DNA of 9,087 nt. It comes from an uncultured Pseudomonadota bacterium. Its GTDB lineage: Bacteria; Myxococcota_A; UBA796; CAJQPC01. Each line of letters begins with the position of its first letter. Position 1 is the stretch's first letter. Both the position numbers and the translations under genes were made by a program. Below are positions 1 to 6,342 of this stretch, one piece after another. Location of the stretch: contig CALGIB010000253.1 in NCBI GenBank assembly GCA_937915955.1, positions 1 through 9,087 on the forward strand, in the 5' to 3' direction. The notes under the pieces are model-generated. The model saw only the letters and a program-made list of their open reading frames with translations. It did not search any database and was not told the origin of the DNA.

Positions 1-881
1 CGCTCGCGGGCCTGGCTGGCGTCTCCGGACTCCATCAGCTCCCGCAGCAGCAGGGCCAGATCGGGGCGGCCCAGGCCGTCCAGTCGGGGGACCAGCGCCT
101 CGGCCAGCTCGGCGCTGCGCAGCGTGCCCGGATGGGTGCCGGCGGACTGCAGCAGGGCGGCCAGGCCAGGGCTGTGTCGTTCACGGTTCAGCTCGTCGAG
201 GCCCATGCGCAGGATGGCGCGGCTGCGAGGGGTCCAGGTGCCGTGTCGTCCGGCCAGCAGCGCCAGCGCGGCCAGCTTGAGCAGGGAGCGCAGCAGCAGC
301 TCGCGGCTGGGGTGGCTGTCCAGCAGGGAGCGGGACAGCAGCAGAGCGGCGGTGCCCGGGTCCAGGCCCTCGCCCAGCCCCTCGAGCAGCTCGATGCCCA
401 GGGTGTGGGCGCGGTCGCGGGCCTCGCGGCTGCTGGGCGCCAGGCTCAGGAGGTGCCGTTGGCCGGTCTCGGCGCAGCGCTGAACGGCCTCGGGCTGCAG
501 GCGCTCGGCCTGCTCCCAGCTTCCGGGCAGGTCCAGCACCAGGGGGCCGCTTCCCACCCGCTTCAGCGCGGCGCTCAGCAGGAGGCTGGCCGCGCTGCCC
601 TCGGCGTCGGTGGCCGCGACCAGGCGCAGCGGAGCTCGATCCTGGGCGATCTTCGTCAGGCGACGGGCCACCTCCTCGAGCGCGGGCAGATCGTTCGGAT
701 CGGGCAGGGCCCCGAGTCCGGGCCGGAGCGGCGTGCGGCGTCCCCGGATCGCCAGGCACCGGGCCAGCTGCGGGGTGCAGGCCAGCTCCTCGACGATCCC
801 TTGGATCTCACGCTCCTCGGCCTGAGCCAGGCTCCAGGCCGCGCCGGTCAGTGAGGGATCCACGGCGACGATTTCCTTCAA
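1..881 (-). CDS. Degenerate RecJ-like DHH-family protein, 3' end beyond window (partial)
   Basis: The minus strand is open from the left edge to 881, giving 293 visible codons. The translation follows RecJ, the 5'-3' single-strand DNA exonuclease. An N-terminal 'PQLARCLAIRG' (about 37-47) matches the RecJ 'LA..L..RG' element. 'TDAEGSAASLLLSAALKRVG' (91-110) sits where RecJ has the metal-binding DxDADG motif I. 'ILRMGLDELN...PGLAALLQSAG' (223-248) and 'LVPRLDGLGR' (263-272) match the segment after the DHH domain. The catalytic set is broken: motif I keeps one Asp, and the stretch expected to hold the Asp of motif II, the DHH triplet and the following INPN region is shortened and lacks them (about 140-175). 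I infer a non-nucleolytic paralogue, conceptually like Cdc45, a known inactive RecJ relative. TTG 881 is chosen because AGGAA lies 6 nt upstream. The remaining half is outside the window, so the C-terminal OB-like domain cannot be checked. Confidence 0.72.
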   Translation of the reverse strand, partial: MKEIVAVDPSLTGAAWSLAQAEEREIQGIVEELACTPQLARCLAIRGRRTPLRPGLGALPDPNDLPALEEVARRLTKIAQDRAPLRLVAATDAEGSAASLLLSAALKRVGSGPLVLDLPGSWEQAERLQPEAVQRCAETGQRHLLSLAPSSREARDRAHTLGIELLEGLGEGLDPGTAALLLSRSLLDSHPSRELLLRSLLKLAALALLAGRHGTWTPRSRAILRMGLDELNRERHSPGLAALLQSAGTHPGTLRSAELAEALVPRLDGLGRPDLALLLRELMESGDASQARE

Positions 882-887
882 GCTGGG

Positions 888-892
888 TTCCT
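888..892 (-). promoter_or_regulatory. Shine-Dalgarno for the RecJ-like gene
   Basis: AGGAA on the minus strand, 6 nt before TTG 881. It decides the TTG start, since no in-frame ATG lies near and the next upstream candidate (TTG 918-920) lacks a comparable site. Confidence 0.5.
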
Positions 893-910
893 GGTACCGA
901 TGCGCGGGCT

Positions 911-916
911 GAGGAG
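911..916 (+). promoter_or_regulatory. Shine-Dalgarno for the 522-residue gene
   Basis: GAGGAG, 5 nt before GTG 922, fixes this GTG as the start. It lies inside the 40-bp space between two divergent start codons, so promoters for both genes must overlap this site or extend into the neighbouring coding sequence. Confidence 0.6.
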
Positions 917-921
917 TCAAC

Positions 922-2490
922 GTGCTGCGTCTTGTGCCCCCTGAAGCCGTCCTGAGCAAGCCGGAACCGCAGCCGGACCCACGCTTTGCCGCGCGGGTCG
1001 CTGTCCGCCGCGCGCTGACGGCGCTGACCTCGGGGGCTGACCCTCGCCGGGACCTCGGCCCTCTGATCGCCATGCAGGCGGGCCTCGTGGACGCCTTGCT
1101 CGAAGACGAGCGGCTCCAGCGACCCGACGAGGTCGCCGCCCTGCGCACCGCGCTGGGCATGGACCCGGATCCCTGGGCCGAGATGGTCGAGCGGATCACC
1201 TCGCTGGACCGGGACACCGTCGACCCGGCCGAGCGCCTGCGGCTGGCGGCCACTCTGCTCGTCGGGGAGACCGAGGCGCTGCCCGCGGTGGTCACGGCGC
1301 TCTGCCGCCACCCCAAGGCGGGGGCGCTGGTCGCGGCCCTGCACACCGTGGCCCACCAGGGCGACCAGCGGCGCCTGCTCGAGGGGCAGCTGCTGCGCAT
1401 GCGTCGCAGCGGCGTCCGGGTCGAGGCCCCCTTCAGCCTCAACCGCAGCTCGGCGGCCTTCCACGAGGCCTTCCTGGACGGCGAGGAGCTGGTGCTCGTG
1501 TTCCGCGAGTACCCCGGCGTCTTCTCGATCTTCGCGCTGCAGCTCGGCGAGGGCGTCGAGGACGTGGCCGTGCGGCCCTACGACTCGCAGCGGAGCCTGC
1601 GGGAGGCCATGCAGGCCCGAGCCCCCGAGCGGCGCGAGAGCCAGTCGGCGGACCAGGCCCGGAACCTGGTCGCGGCGGCCGTGGCGCGGCTGGGCGACCG
1701 GAGCCCGTCTCCGGCCTGGTTGGCGCTGGGCCACCTGGTCGAGGAGCGCATCTTCGGCGTGGCGGGCAATCAGGCCGGCTTCGTGGTCGGCGAGCTGGAC
1801 GCCCGGGTCCTGGTGGATCGCTTCGCGCGGGTCCTGGACCAGGACGAGCCCGACCTGCTGGAGCAGATGATCGCCCCGGCGACGCGCGCGGACGTCGTGC
1901 TGGAGCTCTTCGGCGTGCGCTACCTGCGGCATGTGCTGGGCCTGCGCTGCGGCGTGACGCGCCTGGACGTGGCCATGGAGGAGGTCGGCAACGCGCGGGC
2001 TCGCGCCGTGGCCGTGGGCCGCACGGACTCCGGCGAGGTGCTGGCCCGGACCCGGCTGGCCTTGGTCGAGGGCGCTGACGGCTGGCTGATCGAGGACATC
2101 GTCATGCTGGGCGTGGGCCCCGACGAGGAGGTCTACGGTCCGATCTGGTGCCGCATGTGCCGGCCTCGACCGCTGCCCTTCCGCGACTACGATGCCCTCG
2201 GCGAGGCCGAGCAGGACCTGGTCGCGGGGCTGCTCGACGAGGGCCACAGCCTGGACGAGCTCGCCGCGGCGGTGCTGCTGCTGCGGGACGCCAACGTGGT
2301 CGACGAGCCCGAGAGCCTGGCCGCCGCCGCCCACGCCGCCTACACCTACGCGCTGGGGCAGCCCTGCCACCTGCCTTCGCTGGCGGCGCGCTACGGCACG
2401 GACGCGGTCGCGGTGGCCATGCTCATGGAGCGCATCACGACGCGGCTGGACCTGCTGCCCGAGGACGCGCGCTACCGGATCCTGGGCTGA
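922..2490 (+). CDS. Unrecognised 522-residue cytoplasmic protein with possible NTF2-like segment
   Basis: I do not recognise a named family. There is no signal peptide or membrane segment. Residues 25-165 are Ala/Leu/Arg-rich and look helical. Residues 170-230 alternate like a small alpha/beta unit ('EELVLVFREYPGVFSIFALQ'). Residues about 305-395 carry 'EVGNARARAVAVGRT', then 'TRLALVEGADGWLIEDIVM', a pattern reminiscent of NTF2/SnoaL-like folds, in which the last strand often reads 'dGWlI.di'. A lone CxxC occurs at 410-413. The C-terminus (465-520), 'LPSLAARYGTDAVAVAMLME' followed by 'LDLLPEDARYRIL', resembles a small helical or HTH-like unit. The gene diverges from the RecJ-like gene and abuts the tryptophanase tail to tail. 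GTG 922 is supported by GAGGAG. The domain suggestions are from pattern only, but the reading frame is secure. Confidence 0.8.
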   Translation: MLRLVPPEAVLSKPEPQPDPRFAARVAVRRALTALTSGADPRRDLGPLIAMQAGLVDALLEDERLQRPDEVAALRTALGMDPDPWAEMVERITSLDRDTVDPAERLRLAATLLVGETEALPAVVTALCRHPKAGALVAALHTVAHQGDQRRLLEGQLLRMRRSGVRVEAPFSLNRSSAAFHEAFLDGEELVLVFREYPGVFSIFALQLGEGVEDVAVRPYDSQRSLREAMQARAPERRESQSADQARNLVAAAVARLGDRSPSPAWLALGHLVEERIFGVAGNQAGFVVGELDARVLVDRFARVLDQDEPDLLEQMIAPATRADVVLELFGVRYLRHVLGLRCGVTRLDVAMEEVGNARARAVAVGRTDSGEVLARTRLALVEGADGWLIEDIVMLGVGPDEEVYGPIWCRMCRPRPLPFRDYDALGEAEQDLVAGLLDEGHSLDELAAAVLLLRDANVVDEPESLAAAAHAAYTYALGQPCHLPSLAARYGTDAVAVAMLMERITTRLDLLPEDARYRILG

Positions 2491-3843
2491 TCAGGCCGGC
2501 GTCAACCTGGCCGTGAAGTGGCGCAGGAAGGGCGGCTCCTCGACGATCCTGTAGCCGCGGATGCTGTCCTTGCGGGCCACCACGCGCTCGGCGACCTCGA
2601 TGACGTAGTTGATGTGCGCCTGGGTGTAGACCCTACGCGGCACCGCCAGGCGCAGCAGCTCGAGCTTGCTGCCGGGGAACATCAGGCTGCCCACCTCGAC
2701 GCCGCGGATGCCGCCCTCGAGGTACAGCGCTGCCCCCAGGGCCTGGCCCGGGAACTGGTCCTTGGGGATGTGGGGCAGCAGCGCGCCGCAGTCGATGAAC
2801 ACCGCGTGGCCGCCGGCGGGCTGCACGCAGGGCACGCCCACGGACTCCAGGCCCTCGACGAAGTAGGCGATGGAGCGGCTGCGGTAGCGAAGGTAGCCGA
2901 CGTCCATGGCCTCCTCGAGGCCCACGGCCATCGCCTCGATGTCGCGCCCGGCAAGGCCGCCGTAGGTGGGGAAGCCCTCGCCCAGGATCAGCTGGTTGCG
3001 GAAGCCCGTGGCCATGGCGTCGTCGCGGCAGGCCAGCAGGCCGCCGATGTTGACGATGCCGTCCTTCTTGGCCGACATCGTGAAGCCGTCGGCCAGGTTG
3101 AACATGGCCCGCACGATGTCGGGGATGGCCCAGGTGTCGAAGCCCCCCTCGCGCTCGCGGATGAACCAGGCGTTCTCGGCGAAGCGGGCCGCGTCCAGGA
3201 ACAGGGGCACCCCGTGGGTGTCGCAGAGGGCTCGGGTGGCCTTGAGGTTGGCCATGCTCACGGGCTGGCCGCCCGCGGCGTTGTTGGTCAGCGTGACCAG
3301 GACCATGGCGACGGCGGGGCCGTGCTCGATGAGCGCCGCCTTGAGCAGTGGCAGGTCGGTGTTGCCCTTGAAGTCGGCCGTGTCACGAGGTCCGTAGGGC
3401 TCGGGGAGGTCCAGCGCCGTGGCGCCGGCCTGCTCGATGTTGGCGCGCGTGGTGTCGAAGTGGGTGTTCGACAGCACGACCCTGCCCGGTCCGAGCATCG
3501 TGCTCGCGATGATGCGCTCGGCGGCGCGGCCCTGGTGCACGGGGAAGATGTGCTCGATGCCCGTCATGCGGTGTACGACCGCGCGCAGGCGCTGGAAGCT
3601 GCGGCTGCCGGCGTAGGTCTCGTCTCCCAGCATGAGCGCGGCCCACTGGGTGGCGCTCATCGCGCCGGTGCCCGAGTCGGTCAGCAGGTCGATGGTGACC
3701 TCGTCGGCCAGCAGCTCGAAGAGGTTGTGGCCCGCTCGGTCCAGGGCGCGCTCGCGGTCACGGCGCTCGAGCAGGGGGATGGCCTCGACCGACTTGATGC
3801 GGAAGGGCTCGATGATGGTCTTGTAGTCCCAGTGGTCTTTCAT
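2491..3843 (-). CDS. tnaA: Tryptophanase (tryptophan indole-lyase)
   Basis: A cytosolic PLP enzyme that splits L-tryptophan into indole, pyruvate and ammonia. The 450 residues align along their whole length with the beta-eliminating lyases tryptophanase and tyrosine phenol-lyase (TPL): 'EPFRIKSVE' at 12-20, 'IDLLTDSGTG' at 51-60, 'GDETYAGS' at 73-80 (Tyr77 as the TPL Tyr71 equivalent), 'HQGR' at 103-106, 'AGGQPVSMANL' at 190-200, 'FLDAAR' at 215-220 and 'SAKKD' with the Schiff-base Lys260. Specificity positions favour tryptophanase: Asp130 in 'FDTT' (Thr in TPL), Val384 in 'GVEVGS' (Arg in TPL), and His442 in 'RHFTARL' (Phe in TPL). It is about 20 residues shorter than the E. coli enzyme, with short loops near 116-121 and 388-393. 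It follows the barrel gene by 96 bp. I see no tnaC-like leader with a Trp codon and no tnaB. ATG 3843 gives the family's usual N-terminus, though its Shine-Dalgarno is weak. Confidence 0.93.
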   Translation of the reverse strand: MKDHWDYKTIIEPFRIKSVEAIPLLERRDRERALDRAGHNLFELLADEVTIDLLTDSGTGAMSATQWAALMLGDETYAGSRSFQRLRAVVHRMTGIEHIFPVHQGRAAERIIASTMLGPGRVVLSNTHFDTTRANIEQAGATALDLPEPYGPRDTADFKGNTDLPLLKAALIEHGPAVAMVLVTLTNNAAGGQPVSMANLKATRALCDTHGVPLFLDAARFAENAWFIREREGGFDTWAIPDIVRAMFNLADGFTMSAKKDGIVNIGGLLACRDDAMATGFRNQLILGEGFPTYGGLAGRDIEAMAVGLEEAMDVGYLRYRSRSIAYFVEGLESVGVPCVQPAGGHAVFIDCGALLPHIPKDQFPGQALGAALYLEGGIRGVEVGSLMFPGSKLELLRLAVPRRVYTQAHINYVIEVAERVVARKDSIRGYRIVEEPPFLRHFTARLTPA

Positions 3844-3939
3844 GCCGCATGGGTAGCGCGGGCGCGGGCGCTCAGGGTGTGTGGGATGACCCAGCGCTGA
3901 GGCGGATCACGGCGCGGTCGGCGGCGTCCGTCCCGCCAC

Positions 3940-4812
3940 TCACGAGCCGCCCCAGTAGCGGTGCACCCCGACGCTGGCGTCCCAGGCGTCCCTGGGTCCG
4001 TTGGCCGCGAGCAGGACGCGCCCGACCGCGACGTGCAGGCCGGCGGCCTGGCCCAGGGGCGCCGAGGTCTTCAGCTCACCCCGCAGCTCCCGGTAGGCCA
4101 GGCCCGACCAGATCCACTCGGAGGGGTAGGTGTCCGTCCAGCTCGCGCCGAAGTCCTCGCCCCCGAGGCGGGACCAGCCCGTCACCGAGGCCTGGCTCCA
4201 GACCGGCCCCGTGGGCAGGCCCAGCTGCAGCCCGCCGGCGACCCAGTCGTAGGGCAGCCGCTCGGTGAGGCCCGAGTCGAGCTCGACGGCCTGGCCGATC
4301 ACGAAGCCGTAGCGCCCGTAGACCGTCAGATCGGCGGGCCCCAGCTTCTGGCCGAAGACCCCGCTGGACACGAGCGTGGTGGCGCCCTGCCCCGCGTTGG
4401 TCCAGCGGGCCCGCTGCCAGGCGTTCCAGAGATCGCTGCGCAGCCCGAGATCCAGGGCGCCTCGCCTGCTGCCGCCCCCGATCCGGACGCGCCCGTGCAG
4501 CCCGGACTCGCCCAGGGTGGTCACGGGCGCGCACCAGTCGTCGGTCCGGTCCTGGCTGCAGGGGGGCCGGTCCGCGTGGTCGATCAGGATGCCCGTCCGC
4601 ACCAGGGGCAGGTCCACGGCCAGCTGGAAGCGGGGACCCAGCCCCATCGAGGCGTAGGTGTCCAGCCGAGCGCGGCCCTGCCGGTCCCTGAGCTCACCCG
4701 AGCTGCCGTACTGGAAGGTCGAGCCGCCGACCCCGGCGTAGACGACCTTGTCCCCTCGACCCAGCGTGTCGGCGGACTCAGCGTTCGCGAAGGTCAGCAG
4801 GGCCAGGAGCAT
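3940..4812 (-). CDS. Exported protein, probable outer-membrane beta-barrel
   Basis: 290 residues. The N-terminus 'MLLALLTFANA' is a short hydrophobic signal with a likely AXA-type cleavage after residue 11. The rest is rich in Gly, Trp and Tyr, with alternating polar/hydrophobic strands typical of small outer-membrane barrels: for example 'KVVYAGVGGSTFQYGS' at 22-37, 'ASMGLGPRFQLAVDLPLV' at 54-71, 'LTVYGRYGFVIGQAVEL' at 162-178 and 'GLHVAVGRVLLAANG' at 258-272. Cys85 and Cys94 flank a charged loop and could form an extracellular disulfide. The pattern recalls the MetA-pathway/transporter barrel group, but I cannot assign a substrate. It lies 37 bp downstream of the enoyl reductase and 96 bp upstream of tryptophanase, so a role in moving an aromatic metabolite is possible but is only a guess from position. 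The signal lacks the usual N-terminal Lys/Arg and the Shine-Dalgarno is weak. Confidence 0.75.
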   Translation of the reverse strand: MLLALLTFANAESADTLGRGDKVVYAGVGGSTFQYGSSGELRDRQGRARLDTYASMGLGPRFQLAVDLPLVRTGILIDHADRPPCSQDRTDDWCAPVTTLGESGLHGRVRIGGGSRRGALDLGLRSDLWNAWQRARWTNAGQGATTLVSSGVFGQKLGPADLTVYGRYGFVIGQAVELDSGLTERLPYDWVAGGLQLGLPTGPVWSQASVTGWSRLGGEDFGASWTDTYPSEWIWSGLAYRELRGELKTSAPLGQAAGLHVAVGRVLLAANGPRDAWDASVGVHRYWGGS

Positions 4813-4849
4813 GGGTGAGGGGAGTCCACCCGGGGGGGCGAGGTTTCGC

Positions 4850-5569
4850 TCAGATGATGGACCAGCCGCCGTCGGCCACCAGGACCTGCCCGGTGATCCA
4901 GCTGGCCTGGGGCAGCAGGAGCAGCTCGACCGCCTTGGCGATGTCGTCCGGCTGGCCGATGCGGCCCAGGGGGGTCAGCGCGTTCGCCGTCTTGATCAGG
5001 CCCTCCTTGTCGGGGAAGTAGTTCAGGGCGTCCGTGTCCACCAGGCCGCCGCAGACCGTGTTCACCCGCACCCTCCGGGGCGAGAGCTCCACCGCCAGCT
5101 GGCGGGTCAAGGCCTCGAGCGCGCCCTTGGCGGCGCCCATCGCCGCGTATCCGGGCACGTGCCGTCGGCTCCCCAGCGAGGACAGGCCGATGATCGAGCC
5201 GCCCTCGACCAGGCGGTCGCCGACCAGCTTGCTGAGCAGCCACATCGGGCGCACCGAGGACTCCATCGTCAGGTCCCACTGGTTTGTGCGGATCTTGTCC
5301 CAGGGCTTGAGCACGCCGATCGCGGCGTTGTGGATCACGGCCTCGTAGCTGGGCAGCGCGTCGGCCAGGCGCTTGAGGTCCCTCTCGTCCCGCACGTTGG
5401 CTTGCACGACCAGGGCCTGAGCGCCCGCCGCGCGGACCAGCTCGGCCGTCTGCTCGGCCTTGTCCTCGTTCTGCAGGTAGTTGATCACGACGGTCCCGCC
5501 GTGGGCGGCGAGGCGGACCGCGATGGCTCGACCGATTCCTCGGGAGCTGCCGGTGACGAGCACGTTCAT
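4850..5569 (-). CDS. fabL: FabL-type NADPH-dependent enoyl-ACP reductase (short-chain dehydrogenase)
   Basis: 239 residues with a Rossmann fold from the first residues. 'TGSSRGIG' at 6-13 is the cofactor glycine motif, 'NAA' at 81-83 is the SDR NNAG equivalent, and 'SSLGS' at 130-134 precedes the catalytic pair. Tyr141 and Lys148 are separated by six residues (YAAMGAAK). This Yx6K spacing belongs to the enoyl reductases FabI/FabL, whereas ordinary SDRs have Yx3K. Further FabL-like stretches are 'ALEALTRQLAVELSP' at 150-164 and 'GGLVDTDALNYFP' at 174-186. The predicted reaction is reduction of trans-2-enoyl-ACP, the last step of fatty-acid elongation. FabL of Bacillus is known for triclosan tolerance; whether this one shares it cannot be read from sequence. 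It starts 23 bp after the DUF4342/TPR gene stop, so the two are probably co-transcribed. Another SDR reductase activity remains possible. Confidence 0.82.
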   Translation of the reverse strand: MNVLVTGSSRGIGRAIAVRLAAHGGTVVINYLQNEDKAEQTAELVRAAGAQALVVQANVRDERDLKRLADALPSYEAVIHNAAIGVLKPWDKIRTNQWDLTMESSVRPMWLLSKLVGDRLVEGGSIIGLSSLGSRRHVPGYAAMGAAKGALEALTRQLAVELSPRRVRVNTVCGGLVDTDALNYFPDKEGLIKTANALTPLGRIGQPDDIAKAVELLLLPQASWITGQVLVADGGWSII

Positions 5570-5592
5570 GCGCGCCTGCTATCCCAGCGGAC

Positions 5593-6267
5593 TCACTCCG
5601 TGTCGCGGGTCCGGTCGCGCTTCTCCATGCGGCCCAGGGCCTCGCGCGCGCGCTTGCCGTCCGGGTGGTCCTCGTCCTCGGCGGCGGCCAGGAAGCACTG
5701 CTTGGCCTCCTCGCGCTGGCCGGTGACGCGCAGGACCACGCCCAGGTTGTAGAGCGCGCCGACGTCGCCCGGCTTCATCTTCAGGGCCTCGCGGTACTTG
5801 GCCTCGGCCAGCTCGACCTCGCCATCGGCGTAGTAGTCCAGGCCCTCGCGGACCTTGTTGCTGGCCTCGTGGACCAGCTCGATGTCGATGATCGCCTTGA
5901 TGCCCAGGTTGACCACGACCACGCGCAGAGGCCCCGCCCAGATCGCGCTGGCCAGCTCGCCCGCCAGCACCAGCGCCATGGGGATGTCGGGCCCGATCTG
6001 CCGGCCCTTGTACTTCAGGCGCACCTTCGTGTAGCGGCCCTGGTCGTAGAGCCCCTGGATCTTCTCGCCCAGCTCGCGGACGCCGTCGTCCAGCTTGTCG
6101 GGGTCGATCTCGATGCGCGCGTCACCGGCCCAGTCGGTGGCCTTGCCGGCCGCCTCCTCGGTCTTCTTTCCGGCCTTCGAGGTCCACTCGCCGATCTTCT
6201 TTCCGGCGGTCGCGGTCCAGGCCTTGATGTCCTCACCGAACTTCTCGTACTCGGGTCGATCCGACAA
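5593..6267 (-). CDS. DUF4342-like and TPR protein with N-terminal 11-residue repeats
   Basis: 224 residues. Residues 17-49 form three 11-residue units, 'WTATAGKKIGE', 'WTSKAGKKTEE' and the weaker 'AAGKATDWAGD', which should make an amphipathic helix able to lie on a membrane or bind a partner. Residues 79-123 ('KVRLKYKGRQIGPDIPMALV', then a hydrophobic stretch) resemble DUF4342: a short basic strand, an 'IP' element and a membrane-like helix. Residues 137-200 are two TPR-like helix pairs, including 'AEAKYREALKMKPGDVGALY' and 'LGVVLRVTGQREEAKQCFLA'. The tail is highly charged. I infer a membrane-associated scaffold; no enzymatic motif is visible. It is first in the minus-strand cluster, 23 bp before the enoyl reductase. 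TTG 6267 is supported by GGAGGG four bases upstream, and no other usable start is near. Confidence 0.78.
   Translation of the reverse strand: MSDRPEYEKFGEDIKAWTATAGKKIGEWTSKAGKKTEEAAGKATDWAGDARIEIDPDKLDDGVRELGEKIQGLYDQGRYTKVRLKYKGRQIGPDIPMALVLAGELASAIWAGPLRVVVVNLGIKAIIDIELVHEASNKVREGLDYYADGEVELAEAKYREALKMKPGDVGALYNLGVVLRVTGQREEAKQCFLAAAEDEDHPDGKRAREALGRMEKRDRTRDTE
6154..6219 (-). repeat. Tandem 33-bp direct repeat (two units) inside the DUF4342/TPR gene
   Basis: Units 6187-6219 and 6154-6186 agree at 27 of 33 positions by eye, including the unbroken core TCTTCTTTCCGGC (plus strand, 6195-6207 and 6162-6174). Each unit is exactly 11 codons, so the protein repeat came from in-frame DNA duplication. 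Confidence 0.8.
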
Positions 6268-6271
6268 CGAA

Positions 6272-6277
6272 CCCTCC
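6272..6277 (-). promoter_or_regulatory. Shine-Dalgarno for the DUF4342/TPR gene
   Basis: GGAGGG on the minus strand, four bases before TTG 6267. It is the best ribosome site in the window and decides the TTG start. Confidence 0.65.
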
Positions 6278-6293
6278 GTGGCGCTTGCTGGTA

Positions 6294-6303
6294 GGTGTAC
6301 ACC
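6294..6303. promoter_or_regulatory. Perfect 10-bp palindrome in a divergent intergenic region
   Basis: GGTGTACACC reads the same on both strands and sits near the centre of the 75-bp space (6268-6342) between the divergent DUF4342/TPR and peptidase-barrel genes. Its position fits an operator acting on both genes. I found no convincing -35/-10 pair on either strand, so the promoters are unassigned. Confidence 0.35.
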
Positions 6304-6331
6304 GGAAGCCCGCCATCAAGTTCGACGGGCC

Positions 6332-6337
6332 GAGGAG
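6332..6337 (+). promoter_or_regulatory. Shine-Dalgarno for the peptidase-propeller-barrel gene
   Basis: GAGGAG, five bases before TTG 6343. It favours TTG 6343 over the in-frame GTG 6295, which has no such site. The chosen start also places a hydrophobic signal peptide at the very N-terminus. Confidence 0.6.
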
Positions 6338-6342
6338 TTTTC

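Noticed and set aside
181..759. Minus-strand 192-residue frame inside the RecJ-like gene
   Set aside because: It is out of frame with the RecJ-like reading and is Pro/Arg/Gly-rich; the edge-spanning frame carries the conserved motifs.
892..920. TTGACT on the minus strand as a -35 box for the RecJ-like gene
   Set aside because: The hexamer 17 bp later (GTACCA) is a poor -10, and transcription would begin past the Shine-Dalgarno site.
808..2370. 520-residue minus-strand open frame opposite the orphan gene
   Set aside because: Composition is the same His/Gln/Arg-rich antisense type, and it overlaps the supported RecJ-like start and both ribosome sites.
2491..3843. Tyrosine phenol-lyase identity
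   Set aside because: Asp130, Val384 and His442 replace the Thr, Arg and Phe typical of tyrosine phenol-lyase.
2518..3900. 460-residue plus-strand open frame opposite tryptophanase
   Set aside because: A shadow of tnaA; the minus strand shows full-length family conservation.
3872..3910. Possible 12-residue leader peptide before tnaA (minus strand)
   Set aside because: GTG start without a ribosome site and no Trp codon, so it does not resemble TnaC.
6295..6342. Upstream GTG start for the peptidase-barrel gene
   Set aside because: No Shine-Dalgarno precedes it and it would put a Ser/Gly-rich stretch before the signal peptide; TTG 6343 has GAGGAG at ideal spacing.
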